The notes: generated from the sequence alone by a model not told the origin. Counted from the first letter of the stretch, positions 1-8,797 are shown. The stretch is DNA of 64,000 nucleotides from Sporosarcina trichiuri (GCF_030406775.1 NZ_CP129119.1:964001-1028000); one strand, 5' to 3'. Numbers and translations: made by a program.

Positions 1-397
1 CATCGGACGTCTGCCAGTCCTTGAAAGCCTGTTCGTCTTTCCAGATTGTCAGGACCACATACGTATCGCTGTCAAGCGGACGCAGCACCCGGATTGCGCC
101 GAACCCTTCGGTGTCTTCGATTCTCCGTGCACGACCCATGAACCGCTCCTCGAACAGCTCCTGGCCTTCCGCAGTCACCGGAATGTTGTTAAATACCGCG
201 AATGCTCCGTCTGTCAGCGTTCCGGCAGTATCAAGGACGGTGTAGGAATCCGCGTCCGCAAAACTTGCGGATGCTTCATTCTCCTGGATAAGGACCGCTT
301 CGTTGCCTTGTTCCATCAAGACGATTTCGTCGTCTGCGAGACCATTCAAAATAGCTTTCAAGGCTGCGGGATCTCCGTATGTTACATGTAAATTCAT
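1..397 (-). CDS. Heme-degrading monooxygenase (IsdG/HmoB family), 3' end cut by window edge
   Basis: The frame is open from an ATG at 397 to the window edge, giving 132 residues without a stop. A GGAG ribosome site precedes the ATG. The first half is a poorly conserved extension. The second half carries the ferredoxin-like ABM fold signature (AFAVFNNIPV, then FEERF, then a WKDEQAFKDWQ stretch) typical of HmoB/IsdG-type enzymes, which open the heme ring to release iron in the cytoplasm. The N-terminal extension fits HmoB better than the roughly 100-residue IsdG. It lies 88 bp downstream of a small membrane-protein gene that follows a Fur-box promoter, so iron-repressed expression is likely. 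The family call is good; the exact product (staphylobilin-type or biliverdin-type) cannot be told. Confidence 0.75.
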   Translation of the reverse strand, partial: MNLHVTYGDPAALKAILNGLADDEIVLMEQGNEAVLIQENEASASFADADSYTVLDTAGTLTDGAFAVFNNIPVTAEGQELFEERFMGRARRIEDTEGFGAIRVLRPLDSDTYVVLTIWKDEQAFKDWQTSD

Positions 398-485
398 CTT
401 CAATCTCCTGTCTGATTATAGAATGGCACGAGTGCCGGAATGGGAAAAGCAGCAGACCGAGTCCGCCGGTGTTCCTATGCTTCTA

Positions 486-665
486 TCAGTGCCATGCGTG
501 CCGTTTGCGGTCTTTTCGCACAGCTGCTGCAGACCCGGCTGCCAGTACAATGATGGTGATGGCTCCGAGGATCAGACCATCCGAGAAGTAGTTCGATAAA
601 CCGCCTGCTGCCAGTACAGCCGACAATACACCGCAAAGTACTGCTGCTACGATAACTTTTTTCAT
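486..665 (-). CDS. Small two-helix membrane protein, unknown function
   Basis: 59 residues. The ATG at 665 is chosen because GGAAAGGTGAG lies just upstream; an upstream in-frame ATG at 725 has no ribosome site. The chain has a hydrophobic segment at about residues 3-21, a short polar loop (SNYFSDG), a second hydrophobic segment at about 30-48, and a basic tail (RKDRKRHAWH) that should be cytoplasmic. I do not recognise the family. It is the first gene after the Fur-box promoter at 728-775 and precedes the heme monooxygenase, so it may take part in heme or iron handling; that is inference from position only. Confidence 0.6.
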   Translation of the reverse strand: MKKVIVAAVLCGVLSAVLAAGGLSNYFSDGLILGAITIIVLAAGSAAAVRKDRKRHAWH

Positions 666-727
666 CGCACTCACCTTTCCCGCCCATCCGCCATCATGAA
701 TGCCGCATGGCTGGTATGTATTCATTG

Positions 728-775
728 AGATTGTTTCTCATTCTCATTGTAATGGATGTATCAGCGATGCGCAAC
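728..775 (-). promoter_or_regulatory. Fur-box promoter of the heme monooxygenase unit
   Basis: On the minus strand TTGCGC (770-775) and TACAAT (747-752) are separated by 17 bp. Immediately downstream, at 728-746, GAGAATGAGAAACAATCTC matches the 19-bp Fur consensus GATAATGATAATCATTATC at 14 positions. A repressor there would cover the transcription start. It fits the iron-related downstream gene. Confidence 0.65.
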
Positions 776-807
776 CGCTGGTGTGTTTGATAGGAAAAAA
801 GAATACG

Positions 808-833
808 AAAAAGGTGAAGCCATATGCCTCACC
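808..833 (-). terminator. Terminator of yunC
   Basis: Minus strand GGTGAGGC, loop ATATG, GCTTCACC with one mismatch, followed by five T (808-812). It lies 19 bp past the yunC stop. Confidence 0.6.
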
Positions 834-851
834 CTCCCCGATTGTTTTGGA

Positions 852-1154
852 TCAGCACATTTTCAGCAGCGCCTGCTCACCTGTCATGCCGGCGGTGATC
901 CCTCTCTTTTCCGCCTCCAATGTAACCGACTCCAGCGGGGCAGCCAGAAGCTCATCGATCGTCTTCACCCCTGTCGCACGGCCTGCGATGATTTTTCGAT
1001 CAGCCAGCAGACGGTTGAGCAGTCCGACATCGAGCGCTCCGCACATGATATAGCCGTGCTCGTTGGATACGGTGAGCAGCGTCGTCTTTGGAAGTGAGAC
1101 GGAAACGGCCGTGAAACTGTGCCCTTCAATTGTAATCGTGTTTACGGTGACCAA
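852..1154 (-). CDS. yunC: YunC family protein (DUF1805)
   Basis: 100 residues from a TTG start at 1154. TTG is chosen because GGGGAGGATCTA precedes it at the right distance, and the protein then begins where the family begins (VTVNTITIEGHSF). The conserved features NEHGYIMCGALDV, AGRATGVKTID and APLESVT are all present, and the length equals that of the family. The function of YunC is not established; the fold is a small alpha/beta protein thought to be cytoplasmic. It is monocistronic, with its own terminator, and divergent from the 51-residue gene at 1255. Confidence 0.85.
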   Translation of the reverse strand: MVTVNTITIEGHSFTAVSVSLPKTTLLTVSNEHGYIMCGALDVGLLNRLLADRKIIAGRATGVKTIDELLAAPLESVTLEAEKRGITAGMTGEQALLKMC

Positions 1155-1254
1155 TAGATCCTCCCCTTTCCCTCTATACGTATGGCATCTCCTCATGAAG
1201 GGTGATTAGGAAGCCCGTTCAGAAACCATACTGCACTCAAAAGGAGGGATCCGC

Positions 1255-1410
1255 ATGGCCAAACGGAATATCGATGGAGAAAAACAAGAGTACCGGGTGA
1301 AAAAACCCGGTCTCGAAGAAGTCGCACCTGAATTTCTGACGTATGGAGAAAAACGGGAAGCGATGAAAGACCTGTACCGCCAATCACAGAAGCAAAAAGA
1401 AGAGAAATGA
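1255..1410 (+). CDS. Small charged protein, unknown function
   Basis: 51 residues, ATG at 1255 with a strong AAGGAGGGATCCGC ribosome site, ending in TGA at 1408-1410. The protein is very hydrophilic, with many Lys, Arg, Glu and Gln (begins MAKRNIDGEKQEYR, ends QKQKEEK), no membrane segment and no cysteine. It resembles the small unstructured proteins common near spore or stress genes in Bacillales, but I cannot assign a family. It is divergent from yunC and converges on the YitT gene, with the hairpin at 1418-1451 between them. Confidence 0.7.
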   Translation: MAKRNIDGEKQEYRVKKPGLEEVAPEFLTYGEKREAMKDLYRQSQKQKEEK

Positions 1411-1417
1411 ACAAAAC

Positions 1418-1451
1418 AGCACCGGAAGCCGTCGTTACGGCATCCGGTGCT
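1418..1451 (-). terminator. Terminator of the YitT-family gene
   Basis: AGCACCGGA and TCCGGTGCT arms, extended to 14 paired positions with one mismatch around loop TCGTTA. On the minus strand it is followed by TGTTTTGTT. It may also stop the convergent small gene. Confidence 0.75.
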
Positions 1452-1460
1452 GATGTATGG

Positions 1461-2321
1461 TCAAGATGGAACCGATTCGCCTTCCCGGCGGAAGAATCCG
1501 AAAATGCCGACCGTCTGCACGATATTTGCAAATGCTTTCGGGTCCACCTCATTGATGATTTTCTCCAAGTCATAAAGTTCATAGCGTGTGATGACAAGGT
1601 ACATCATGTTTTTCTCTTCTTTCGTATACCCGCCCTTTGCAGGGATGATCGTGATACCCCTCACCATCTTTTCATGGATGGCTTCCTGCAGTTCATCCGC
1701 CTTCCGGGTGACGATCATGGCCGTCACTTTCTCATGGCGCGTATGGATCATATCGATCACAGCAGTCGATACATAAAGTGCCACCATCGTATAGAGGGCG
1801 TTTTCAGGTTCATACAGAATACCGGCCGCCACGATGATTACACCGTTCAGCAGCAGAAAATACGTGCCGATCGGTTTGTCCTGCAGGCGCGACAGCACCA
1901 TGGCGACGATATCCATACCGCCGGTCGATGCCCCCAGCTTGAGGGAGATCCCCACACCAACACCGCCGATCACACCGCCGAAGACGGCATTCAGAATGAT
2001 ATCATCCGACATGGACATGACAGGGATGATTCCCATGAAGATTGTCGTGAAAATGACGGAAACGATACTGTAGATCGTAAAGCCTTTCCCGACTTTGAAC
2101 CATCCGAGCACGAACACAGGAATGTTCAGCAGCAAAATCAGGATACCTGTGGAAATCGTGAGCCCGGCAAAATCATCCAATACACTCGACAAAAGCTGTG
2201 CCATTCCTGAAAAACCGCTTGCATAGACGTTCGCGTTGATGAGGAACAGGTTAAGGGATACCGCAAGAAGGAGGGCGCCGATAATGACAACCGCAATCCG
2301 CTTCGCTTCAATGAAAAACAT
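1461..2321 (-). CDS. YitT family membrane protein (DUF161 + DUF2179)
   Basis: 286 residues from the ATG at 2321, which has AGGAG seven bases upstream; the longer open frame beyond it lacks a ribosome site. Five or six hydrophobic segments fill residues about 8-175 (for example VVIIGALLLAVSLNLFLI and GILILLLNIPVFVLGWF), with the glycine-rich GVIGGVGVGISLKLGASTGG loop typical of the family. The last 90 residues form a soluble DUF2179 domain (MIVTRKADELQEAI, RGITIIPAKGGYT). These are plasma membrane proteins of unsettled transport role. It is a single-gene unit divergent from the LCP gene. Confidence 0.85.
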   Translation of the reverse strand: MFFIEAKRIAVVIIGALLLAVSLNLFLINANVYASGFSGMAQLLSSVLDDFAGLTISTGILILLLNIPVFVLGWFKVGKGFTIYSIVSVIFTTIFMGIIPVMSMSDDIILNAVFGGVIGGVGVGISLKLGASTGGMDIVAMVLSRLQDKPIGTYFLLLNGVIIVAAGILYEPENALYTMVALYVSTAVIDMIHTRHEKVTAMIVTRKADELQEAIHEKMVRGITIIPAKGGYTKEEKNMMYLVITRYELYDLEKIINEVDPKAFANIVQTVGIFGFFRREGESVPS

Positions 2322-2646
2322 GCATGGTCTCCTTTCAATACATAAATTTCTATAGTCAAATAAAAAAAGTCGCGACAGGCATTGCTGACGCAGACTCCCA
2401 GTTCCTGCAGCTTCCTGCAGGTTGCGGAACTTTATTCTCCTGTTATTATATCGGGGGATCCGCTGAGTTGCAAACGTCTTCCCGCAAGGAAGACGGCTGA
2501 TTGCATATTGCAAATTATGTCCGGACGTCGTATGCTTCATTAGTTAGGAAATAATCCGGCTGCTGAGAAAACATTTCCTCTTGAAATGCGTCCTACAGAC
2601 AGCAGGAACCCGCACTTACGCGGTACCAACTACAGGTGGTGGCACT
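2322..2646. other. 325-bp intergenic control region between YitT and LCP genes
   Basis: No gene seen. It contains a perfect 8-bp hairpin (CGTCTTCC/GGAAGACG, 2475-2495), a TTGCA-TAT-TGCAA repeat (2501-2513), a weaker hairpin near 2400-2432, and the ECF-like promoter at 2567-2592. The space is unusually long for this compact stretch. Confidence 0.6.
2567..2592 (+). promoter_or_regulatory. Candidate ECF-sigma promoter of the LCP gene
   Basis: GAAAAC (2567-2572), 16 bp, then CGTC (2589-2592). This resembles the sigma-M/sigma-X pattern TGAAAC-N16-CGTC, with the AAC core and CGTC kept. LCP genes in Bacillus are known cell-envelope-stress targets. The -35 matches only 4 of 6. Confidence 0.4.
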
Positions 2647-3648
2647 ATGAAACGTTCTGAAATCAGAACCCGTAAAAAGAAACGTAAACTTTGGGTGGGA
2701 CTGCTTGTATTCCTTCTGCTAGTCGGAGGAGGCATCGCACTCTATTGGTTTTCCGAATATAATGCAGGGCAGTCGCTTGCCGGAGAAACGCCTGATGACG
2801 GCGATGAGGATATCTTCGATGCACCTGAACCTCAATATGGAGAAATCAATATACTCCTGCTCGGTTCGGATGCCCGTCCCGAAGACGATGACGGCCGTTC
2901 GGACTCTCTCATGATCGCGCACTACAACCAAGATACGAAGGAACTGAAGACCGTGTCCGTCATGCGTGATATCTATGTAGAGATCCCGGGGCACGGCAAG
3001 CATAAGATGAACGCCGCCTACTCTTTAGGCGGCCCGGAACTTGTCCGCCAGACGATCAAGGAAAATTTCGGACTCGATGTGCATTATTATGCCGAGGTCA
3101 ATTTCGACGGGTTCCCGAAAGTCGTCGATGTCATCGCGCCTGACGGCATAGAAGTCGACATTCCCTATCAGATGTCCCATGGCATCAATATGACATTGGA
3201 ACCCGGCGTACAGCGTCTGCATGGCAAGGAACTTCTCGGATATGTGCGTTTCCGTCACGACAGCAAGAGCGACTTCGGCCGGGTGGAAAGACAGCAGGAA
3301 GCGCTCGCCAAACTGAAGAAGGAAGCGGTCAGCCTGCACAGTCTGCTCAGCCTTCCGAAACTTCTCGGTATGGCGGACAGCTATGTGAAAACCAACCTGG
3401 ACAAGCGGACGATGCTGTCCATCGGCAAGGGGCTGCTCGACAATAAGGATGCCGGCATCGAATCTCTCAGGATTCCGCTCGATGACTCGTATGAAGACAG
3501 ACGGGTGGAAGGAGCGGGACTGGTGCTCGATATCGACTTCGAAGAAAACACGGAAGCACTGAATAACTTCCTGGAAGGAAAACCGGTAACAGCTGATACG
3601 GATCAAAGTGACGCTGACGGTTCCCGGACAGAAACAGACAACGAGTAA
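2647..3648 (+). CDS. LytR-CpsA-Psr (LCP) family cell-wall polymer ligase
   Basis: 333 residues from the ATG at 2647, with AGGTGGTG just upstream. A basic N-terminus (KRSEIRTRKKKRK) leads into one membrane helix at about 15-35 (LWVGLLVFLLLVGGGIALYW), giving an extracellular catalytic part. The LCP domain runs from NILLLGSDARP (about 74) through RSDSLMIAHYN, VMRDIYVEIPG, KMNAAYSLGG and GYVRFRHDSKSDFGRVERQQ. These contain the Asp and Arg residues that bind the polyprenyl pyrophosphate and metal. Such enzymes move teichoic acid or other glycopolymers from lipid carrier to peptidoglycan. A bidirectional terminator follows. Confidence 0.9.
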   Translation: MKRSEIRTRKKKRKLWVGLLVFLLLVGGGIALYWFSEYNAGQSLAGETPDDGDEDIFDAPEPQYGEINILLLGSDARPEDDDGRSDSLMIAHYNQDTKELKTVSVMRDIYVEIPGHGKHKMNAAYSLGGPELVRQTIKENFGLDVHYYAEVNFDGFPKVVDVIAPDGIEVDIPYQMSHGINMTLEPGVQRLHGKELLGYVRFRHDSKSDFGRVERQQEALAKLKKEAVSLHSLLSLPKLLGMADSYVKTNLDKRTMLSIGKGLLDNKDAGIESLRIPLDDSYEDRRVEGAGLVLDIDFEENTEALNNFLEGKPVTADTDQSDADGSRTETDNE

Positions 3649-3654
3649 CAGAAC

Positions 3655-3702
3655 AGAAGGCTGGTCGGGCATGCAGCGATTTGCATGCCCGACCAGCCTT
3701 CT
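3655..3702. terminator. Bidirectional terminator, 21-bp stem
   Basis: Perfect inverted repeat 3655-3675 / 3682-3702 around loop GCGATT, with T-rich flank on the plus side. It separates the convergent LCP and DUF985 genes. Confidence 0.9.
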
Positions 3703-4188
3703 TTATGTCATCTTGCGGATGATCGCCTCGTGCTGCGGGAAACGGTTCAGAAGTTCGTCCGTTCCGAACAGCTTGAAATCCTCGAAGTCGAAGCCGGGCG
3801 CCACCATGCAGCCGACGAGGGAGCACTGTCCGGGACCGGTCATCGATGAACCGAAAATCGTACCTGCAGGAACTAGGATCTGCGGTCTCTCCCCCTCCTC
3901 GATCGCAAGACCAAGCTTAGCTGCTGTATAGACACCCTCTTCGGAAATCATGTGCACTGTAAGCGGCGCGCCGTCGTGGTAATACCACAGCTCATCCGAT
4001 TCCAGCTGATGGAAATGCGAGACCTCGCCAGCTTCGAGCAGGAAATAGATGCTCGTATAGAGCGGGCGCATGCCCTGCTCAGTTTCACTATCCTGCCCGG
4101 ATCGAAACGTGCTTGCATAGCTGCCGCCTTCCGGATGACTCTCAAGTCCTAACTGTGTTTTCCAGTATTCCGCATTCCGTTCCATCAT
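3703..4188 (-). CDS. DUF985 cupin-fold protein
   Basis: 161 residues from the first of two tandem ATGs at 4188 (the second, at 4185, is better spaced from AAAGGAGGAG). Family marks are SHPEGGSYAST, TSIYFLLEAGEVSHFHQLESDELWYYHDG, the pattern of two His and Glu expected of a cupin metal pocket, then PAGTIFGS and GCMVAPGFDFEDF. DUF985 cupins are small cytoplasmic beta-barrels without a settled reaction. The start overlaps the stop of the preceding gene (TAATG), so translation is probably coupled to the winged-helix gene upstream. Confidence 0.85.
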   Translation of the reverse strand: MMERNAEYWKTQLGLESHPEGGSYASTFRSGQDSETEQGMRPLYTSIYFLLEAGEVSHFHQLESDELWYYHDGAPLTVHMISEEGVYTAAKLGLAIEEGERPQILVPAGTIFGSSMTGPGQCSLVGCMVAPGFDFEDFKLFGTDELLNRFPQHEAIIRKMT

Positions 4189-4949
4189 TACTCCTCCTTT
4201 GTCAGATAGCGTTGCCGCCAATCGCCGCGCTCTCTCGTCAAAATGTACTCTTCAAGCGTTTCATCCCACTGTCCGGCTGCAGTATTCCATACGCGGACGA
4301 ACAGTGAATCCGTCCGTTTCTCATAGAGCCTGTACTCGTAACAAGGGTACTCAGCCTGCCCGGCTTGGGTGATCTCCAATACAGCACCTACAGTCTTCGT
4401 CCGATTCTCCGAGTTGTCAAGGCCGACCGTCTCCGCCAGGGCTGCTTCCAGACGGTCTTTCGGTATCATCCCCGGATTCCACGATTCCTCTTCCCAAGTG
4501 TAGCGAAAGTCGTTTTCCGGCGCCGCCGATGCGTCTGTCTCCGGTTCCTTGAAAAAAACGTCCAGCAGAGGACTGTACATCAGGATCGCCTGTTCCTTCT
4601 CGGCTGCATGGGTATAGTGCCCCTCCTGCAGCTGGGTCTTCCCTTTTTCCGTGATAGTCCATTGCCTATGGCGGACCACCAGTCCATCCGCTTCCATCAT
4701 CTTCAGAAGATCCGAAACGAACAGGGCCTCCACACCCAGCAGCCGGGCAATATCGGTCTCCTGTTCCAGCGGCAGGCGCTGCAGCGTCAGCAATGTCATA
4801 TTCATCAGGATATCCATTGTCGTCTTCGTGATCGTCTCGAAGCTTACTGCAAGCCGCACTGCGGGAAGCATCCAGCTCTGCTCCTCCAGCAGCCGGACGT
4901 CCTGTGATTGGAGCACTTGCGCACGAAGCTCTGCCTGGCTGGCTTTCAT
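4188..4949 (-). CDS. Possible winged-helix protein in the helicase unit, unknown function
   Basis: 253 residues from the ATG at 4949, preceded by GGAGGCGGTCTT. I do not recognise the whole protein. Residues about 45-115 (IARLLGVEALFVSDLLKMME then ADGLVVRHRQWTITEKGK) look like a winged-helix DNA-binding domain: recognition helix, then beta wing, then the ITEKG turn common in MarR/PadR-type folds. The C-terminal half is acidic, rich in Trp and Tyr, with no transmembrane segment. It begins 13 bp after the helicase stop and overlaps the cupin start, so it is co-transcribed with both. A role together with the helicase is inferred from operon position only. Confidence 0.65.
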   Translation of the reverse strand: MKASQAELRAQVLQSQDVRLLEEQSWMLPAVRLAVSFETITKTTMDILMNMTLLTLQRLPLEQETDIARLLGVEALFVSDLLKMMEADGLVVRHRQWTITEKGKTQLQEGHYTHAAEKEQAILMYSPLLDVFFKEPETDASAAPENDFRYTWEEESWNPGMIPKDRLEAALAETVGLDNSENRTKTVGAVLEITQAGQAEYPCYEYRLYEKRTDSLFVRVWNTAAGQWDETLEEYILTRERGDWRQRYLTKEE

Positions 4950-4962
4950 AAGACCGCCTCCT

Positions 4963-7900
4963 TCAATTAACTGCCGGTTCCGCGATTGGACGGATACCGT
5001 CAAGATTTTTCACCGTCTCATACAGCTGGCTGTACATCTTGCGGACTTGCGGAGATTTCGGCTTTCTGGTGAACATTTCCGAACTGCCGACGATGACGAG
5101 CAGTTCCTTTGCCCTCGACAGTGCGACATTCAGCCGGCGGTAGTCTTTCGCAAACCCGATATCCCCGCCGGCATCCCCATGATTGCGGACGAAGCTGACG
5201 ATGATGATATCCATCTCCATACCTTGGAACTTATCGACAGATCCCGTCCTGAATTCAAGATTGCCGAATGAATACTCTTCCTGGATCAGGTGATCGATCC
5301 GTTTGACCTGCTCTCCATAAAAGCTGATAACACCAATCCGTTTTTTCGTACCTGCAGGAAGCGTGCCATTCCGGATGGCCAATTCGGTCCCCTCTTCGAG
5401 TTCCAAAAGAAGATTCCGGATTGTTTCCAGCTCACTTTCGTTATAGCGGCTCGTTCCGCCCTTCGGTTTCGCCTCATAACAGGCAGGCGTATTCGGCTGA
5501 TCCAGCCAGATGACATGGCTGTCTCTTTGGATGAGCGGAGTTTCCAGGTTATGCGCACGAGCGGCATCCGAATCGGCGAGACCGCATGCAAGTGTATAGC
5601 CGTTTCCGTTATAGAACGGCGTGATGGTGCGCATGATTTTTTCATGCATGCGGTACTGCTTGCCGAGCATCGTCTTGTTCTGCTTCGGAAGTGTGCGGAA
5701 CAGCCTCTCGAACAATGACTCTTTCAGCAGCATCTCCATCTCCTTCTTCTGAGCATCCTCGGGCATTTCTTCCAGGAACTCCTCCATCGTTTCCTGGCCG
5801 ACCAGCGGCGGCAGCTGATGATGGTCGCCGACAAGGATGATCTTCTTGCCTTTCAGCATCGGCAGCAGCAGTTCAGGAGGCGTCGCCTTCGAGACTTCGT
5901 CAATGATGACAAGGTCGAACTGCGGATAATCTTCTGCAAATCCTTTCCTTGCAGACGCCACACAAGTCGTGCCGATCACGTTCGCGTGTTTCACATACAA
6001 TTTGCGGATTTCATCCAGATCATATGGGCTCGCCTCTTTCAGCATCTTCTGCCATTCCGCCTGCAATGACTGGATGACCGGCACATTCGCAAGCCTGCCC
6101 TTCGCTGACTCGGCACAACGGGCGGTTTCTTCCCGTTCGGACTTGACCTGCAAGAGACGCGGTGACGGATCACTGATGAGCCCGGAGCGCAGCGATTCGA
6201 TCTTCTGCCGGCTGTCTGCAGCAGTCTTCTCCGTCCGTCCCAGCTCATCCTGGAGTGATCGCTTACGCTGCTGGCATGATTCCAATTCCTCCTGCAGACC
6301 GGACAGCTGACTGGACAGAGCTGTGTGTTCCGACAGGACGGCCTCTCTTTCCGCCTCTTGCCCGGCAGCTTTCCTGATCGCCTCCGTGACGGACTTGTAC
6401 GCAGCCTCCGTCTCAGCCAGAACTTCCGGCAGCGCCCGTTCCTGGGCAGGGCCGGCTTCCTGCCGGATCGACGCCAGCTGCTGCTTCAGTTCATCGATCC
6501 GGCGGCTGTGTTCAGTCAGTCGCACCGATAGTGTTTCCGCTTCGGCAGCAACTTCGGCAGCCGCTCCTTCCCGTATGTCACGGAAAAGCGATGCTGCCGA
6601 TTTCGCTTCGGACAAATAGGCCAGGATGAAATTCCGTCTATCATGCAGCAGGGCTGCCGCTTTCGTCAGATTCTCGAGACAGTCGTACGCTTCCACTGAA
6701 AATGACGTCGTTGCAAGGATCTTTTTGACGGACGGCTGGATCAGGTATCTCCCGACTCGGCTTACCGTCTCCTGGATGGAGTCGATGGAGTGCCGGTTCC
6801 GGAAACCGGTCGGTACTGTGATCCGGTTCTGGAAGTGGTGGGTGCGCAGTATATCGGTCACTGTGCGGATCGCTTTGTCCACCCGCGCCAATGTCTCCGA
6901 CCACGCCGTCGCCCCGTCGCTGCCGCCGGCTTCCTGGAGGCTGTCGATCTGCCGGATCAGTGCTGTCATTTGCTGATCGACCTGGTTGGACGGGCTGTAC
7001 ATGATACTGTCCAGAAGGTCGTTGAGATCGTTCAGCTTAGCTGCCGAGGGAATCTTCCCGAGTACGGCAGCCACCGCTTCGTGACGTTGGAAGAGCTGCT
7101 CATAGTCGTTTTCAGAGACGCTCAGCTTCTCTTCGAGTTCTCCGATCGACCGGGCCTCCTTCAGAAGCCTGAGCCTGTCAGCCAAACGGCTCTGCTCCGC
7201 ATTCAGTTCCGCCAGGGGGCGGCCTGCACTTGCCAGACCGGCGAGCGCAGCCTTGCAGCTGTCACAGTCCTGCTGGATGGAATCGATCTTTTTCTGCAAT
7301 GACGTTTCCCGGCTGTGGTTCTTCTCGCTTTCCAGGGAAAAATTGCGAAGAGTCCGCTCGATTTCTTTTACGCCCTGCTCAAGGGATGCCAACTCCTCTT
7401 TCTGCTCCCGTCTCACTTGCAGGCGGTGCTTCAATTCCGCTTCTTCCGCGTCCAGTTCAGCCAAGCGGGCTCCGGCTGCGTCGATTTCCTGTTCCAGGCG
7501 TTCCGCCAGACTGCTGTGGGAAGCGAGCGCTCCTTCGATCGTTTCCAGCGTCTGCTGGCGCCAGTGCTCCGCCACGTTTTCTTCGATGAACTTGCGGCCT
7601 TCTTCCTCGATGCTCTCTGTCCGGCCATAACGGAGTATGCGGATCTCCGGATGGTCCAGCAGACGGCCGAGTGCATTGTCGACCGCCAAGTTCGCCTGGG
7701 ACGCCACCAATGTCCGCATCCCCGCTTTGACCGCCTGGCTGCAGATTTCCGAGATCACTGTCGTCTTCCCTGTACCCGGCGGCCCCTGGATGACATAGAT
7801 ATCGCTCGCATTCATGGCACCGGAGACGGCTTCCTCCTGGAACTCGTTCAGCTGCGTGCTGTACTCGAGCGGCTCTTTCCGGTTGTTGATACGGACGACC

Positions 7901-8778
7901 GGGCGTTCCTCGAACAGTATCTTTTCAAGGTTGCCATTGGCTGCAAGGCCGTCCTGCAGGTCTTTGAACCCTTTCCGCAGCCGCCTGACCTGGCTCAGCT
8001 CGGCAAAATTACTGAAGATGATCGAGCTGGATTCTTGGCCTTGAAAGCCTGTTTTGCGCGCCTGCGCGACCGCTGAGGCTTTCAGTTCGATCTCGACCCG
8101 GTTCCTTTTCCGGTCTGCCGAGATAACGTTCCCAAGGTCGTAGGCGGCTCCGTCAAACTTCGCTGAAAACCCTTGAATACGTTTCCAGTGTTTTGCCTGC
8201 ATACCCGAAATCCCGACGGACACTTTCTTCACATCCGCACTGACCGATACCGACCGGACCGGCACATGGATATCCTCCACGTCGGCATTCTTTTCCATGA
8301 TCCGCAAGTAGCCTTCCCAGCCGCCGATCCGCTTTTTCACATATTCAGAACGTTCTTCCGCAACCGGCAGCTCCCGGACCAGTGCTGCGAATTCGACGGG
8401 CAGTGTCCGGCCGGTGCTTTTGCCGGTTCTGAAACGGACGGACGCACGCAGCCGGCGGTTTGTTGCGGCAGGCTCCCGTTTCCCTCTGACATGGAAGCCG
8501 ACAGCCAGGAAGCCATCATTCTTCACTACGCAGTCGAGAACAGCCACTCTGCCTTCCAGCAGCTGCGAGAGTTTTGCATTTTCCGTATTATCGAAGAAGA
8601 AGGAGAATGACTGGCTGCCATGCTGGTTGTCGGGCCGCTTTTCGATATGGACAGTGAAGGATTTTTGAACAGCAAAAAAAGCGTGCTCATCCCGGGCCAC
8701 TTTGCCGATCCCTTTGCGTGCGCTTGCCGTCATCGCCAGTTCACACGTCACTGTATCCTCATATGTATTGCGGTTCAT
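4963..8778 (-). CDS. SF1 (UPF1/DNA2-like) helicase with giant coiled-coil insertion
   Basis: 1271 residues from the ATG at 8778, which follows GGAAAGAAGTG. An upstream in-frame ATG at 8814 sits inside a terminator-like hairpin and has no ribosome site, so it is rejected. Domains: residues 1-300 are unrecognised; Walker A (QGPPGTGKTT) is near 330; a Gln/Glu/Arg/Leu-rich coiled coil fills about 395-900; Walker B (VIIDEVSKATPPE) is near 955; then VGDHHQLPPLV, KQYRMHEKIM, a KFQGMEMDIIIVSF motif and RRLNVALSRAKELLVIVGS near 1220. All SF1 motifs are intact, so ATPase activity is expected. Related enzymes unwind DNA or RNA. It heads an operon with a possible winged-helix protein and a cupin. Confidence 0.85.
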   Translation of the reverse strand: MNRNTYEDTVTCELAMTASARKGIGKVARDEHAFFAVQKSFTVHIEKRPDNQHGSQSFSFFFDNTENAKLSQLLEGRVAVLDCVVKNDGFLAVGFHVRGKREPAATNRRLRASVRFRTGKSTGRTLPVEFAALVRELPVAEERSEYVKKRIGGWEGYLRIMEKNADVEDIHVPVRSVSVSADVKKVSVGISGMQAKHWKRIQGFSAKFDGAAYDLGNVISADRKRNRVEIELKASAVAQARKTGFQGQESSSIIFSNFAELSQVRRLRKGFKDLQDGLAANGNLEKILFEERPVVRINNRKEPLEYSTQLNEFQEEAVSGAMNASDIYVIQGPPGTGKTTVISEICSQAVKAGMRTLVASQANLAVDNALGRLLDHPEIRILRYGRTESIEEEGRKFIEENVAEHWRQQTLETIEGALASHSSLAERLEQEIDAAGARLAELDAEEAELKHRLQVRREQKEELASLEQGVKEIERTLRNFSLESEKNHSRETSLQKKIDSIQQDCDSCKAALAGLASAGRPLAELNAEQSRLADRLRLLKEARSIGELEEKLSVSENDYEQLFQRHEAVAAVLGKIPSAAKLNDLNDLLDSIMYSPSNQVDQQMTALIRQIDSLQEAGGSDGATAWSETLARVDKAIRTVTDILRTHHFQNRITVPTGFRNRHSIDSIQETVSRVGRYLIQPSVKKILATTSFSVEAYDCLENLTKAAALLHDRRNFILAYLSEAKSAASLFRDIREGAAAEVAAEAETLSVRLTEHSRRIDELKQQLASIRQEAGPAQERALPEVLAETEAAYKSVTEAIRKAAGQEAEREAVLSEHTALSSQLSGLQEELESCQQRKRSLQDELGRTEKTAADSRQKIESLRSGLISDPSPRLLQVKSEREETARCAESAKGRLANVPVIQSLQAEWQKMLKEASPYDLDEIRKLYVKHANVIGTTCVASARKGFAEDYPQFDLVIIDEVSKATPPELLLPMLKGKKIILVGDHHQLPPLVGQETMEEFLEEMPEDAQKKEMEMLLKESLFERLFRTLPKQNKTMLGKQYRMHEKIMRTITPFYNGNGYTLACGLADSDAARAHNLETPLIQRDSHVIWLDQPNTPACYEAKPKGGTSRYNESELETIRNLLLELEEGTELAIRNGTLPAGTKKRIGVISFYGEQVKRIDHLIQEEYSFGNLEFRTGSVDKFQGMEMDIIIVSFVRNHGDAGGDIGFAKDYRRLNVALSRAKELLVIVGSSEMFTRKPKSPQVRKMYSQLYETVKNLDGIRPIAEPAVN

Positions 8779-8797
8779 GATGGTCACTTCTTTCCGT

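Noticed and set aside
2605..2635. T-box-like sequence TTGGTACCGCG on the minus strand upstream of the YitT gene
   Set aside because: It lies about 290 bp from the start codon, without the preceding stems, specifier loop or a following terminator; probably chance similarity.
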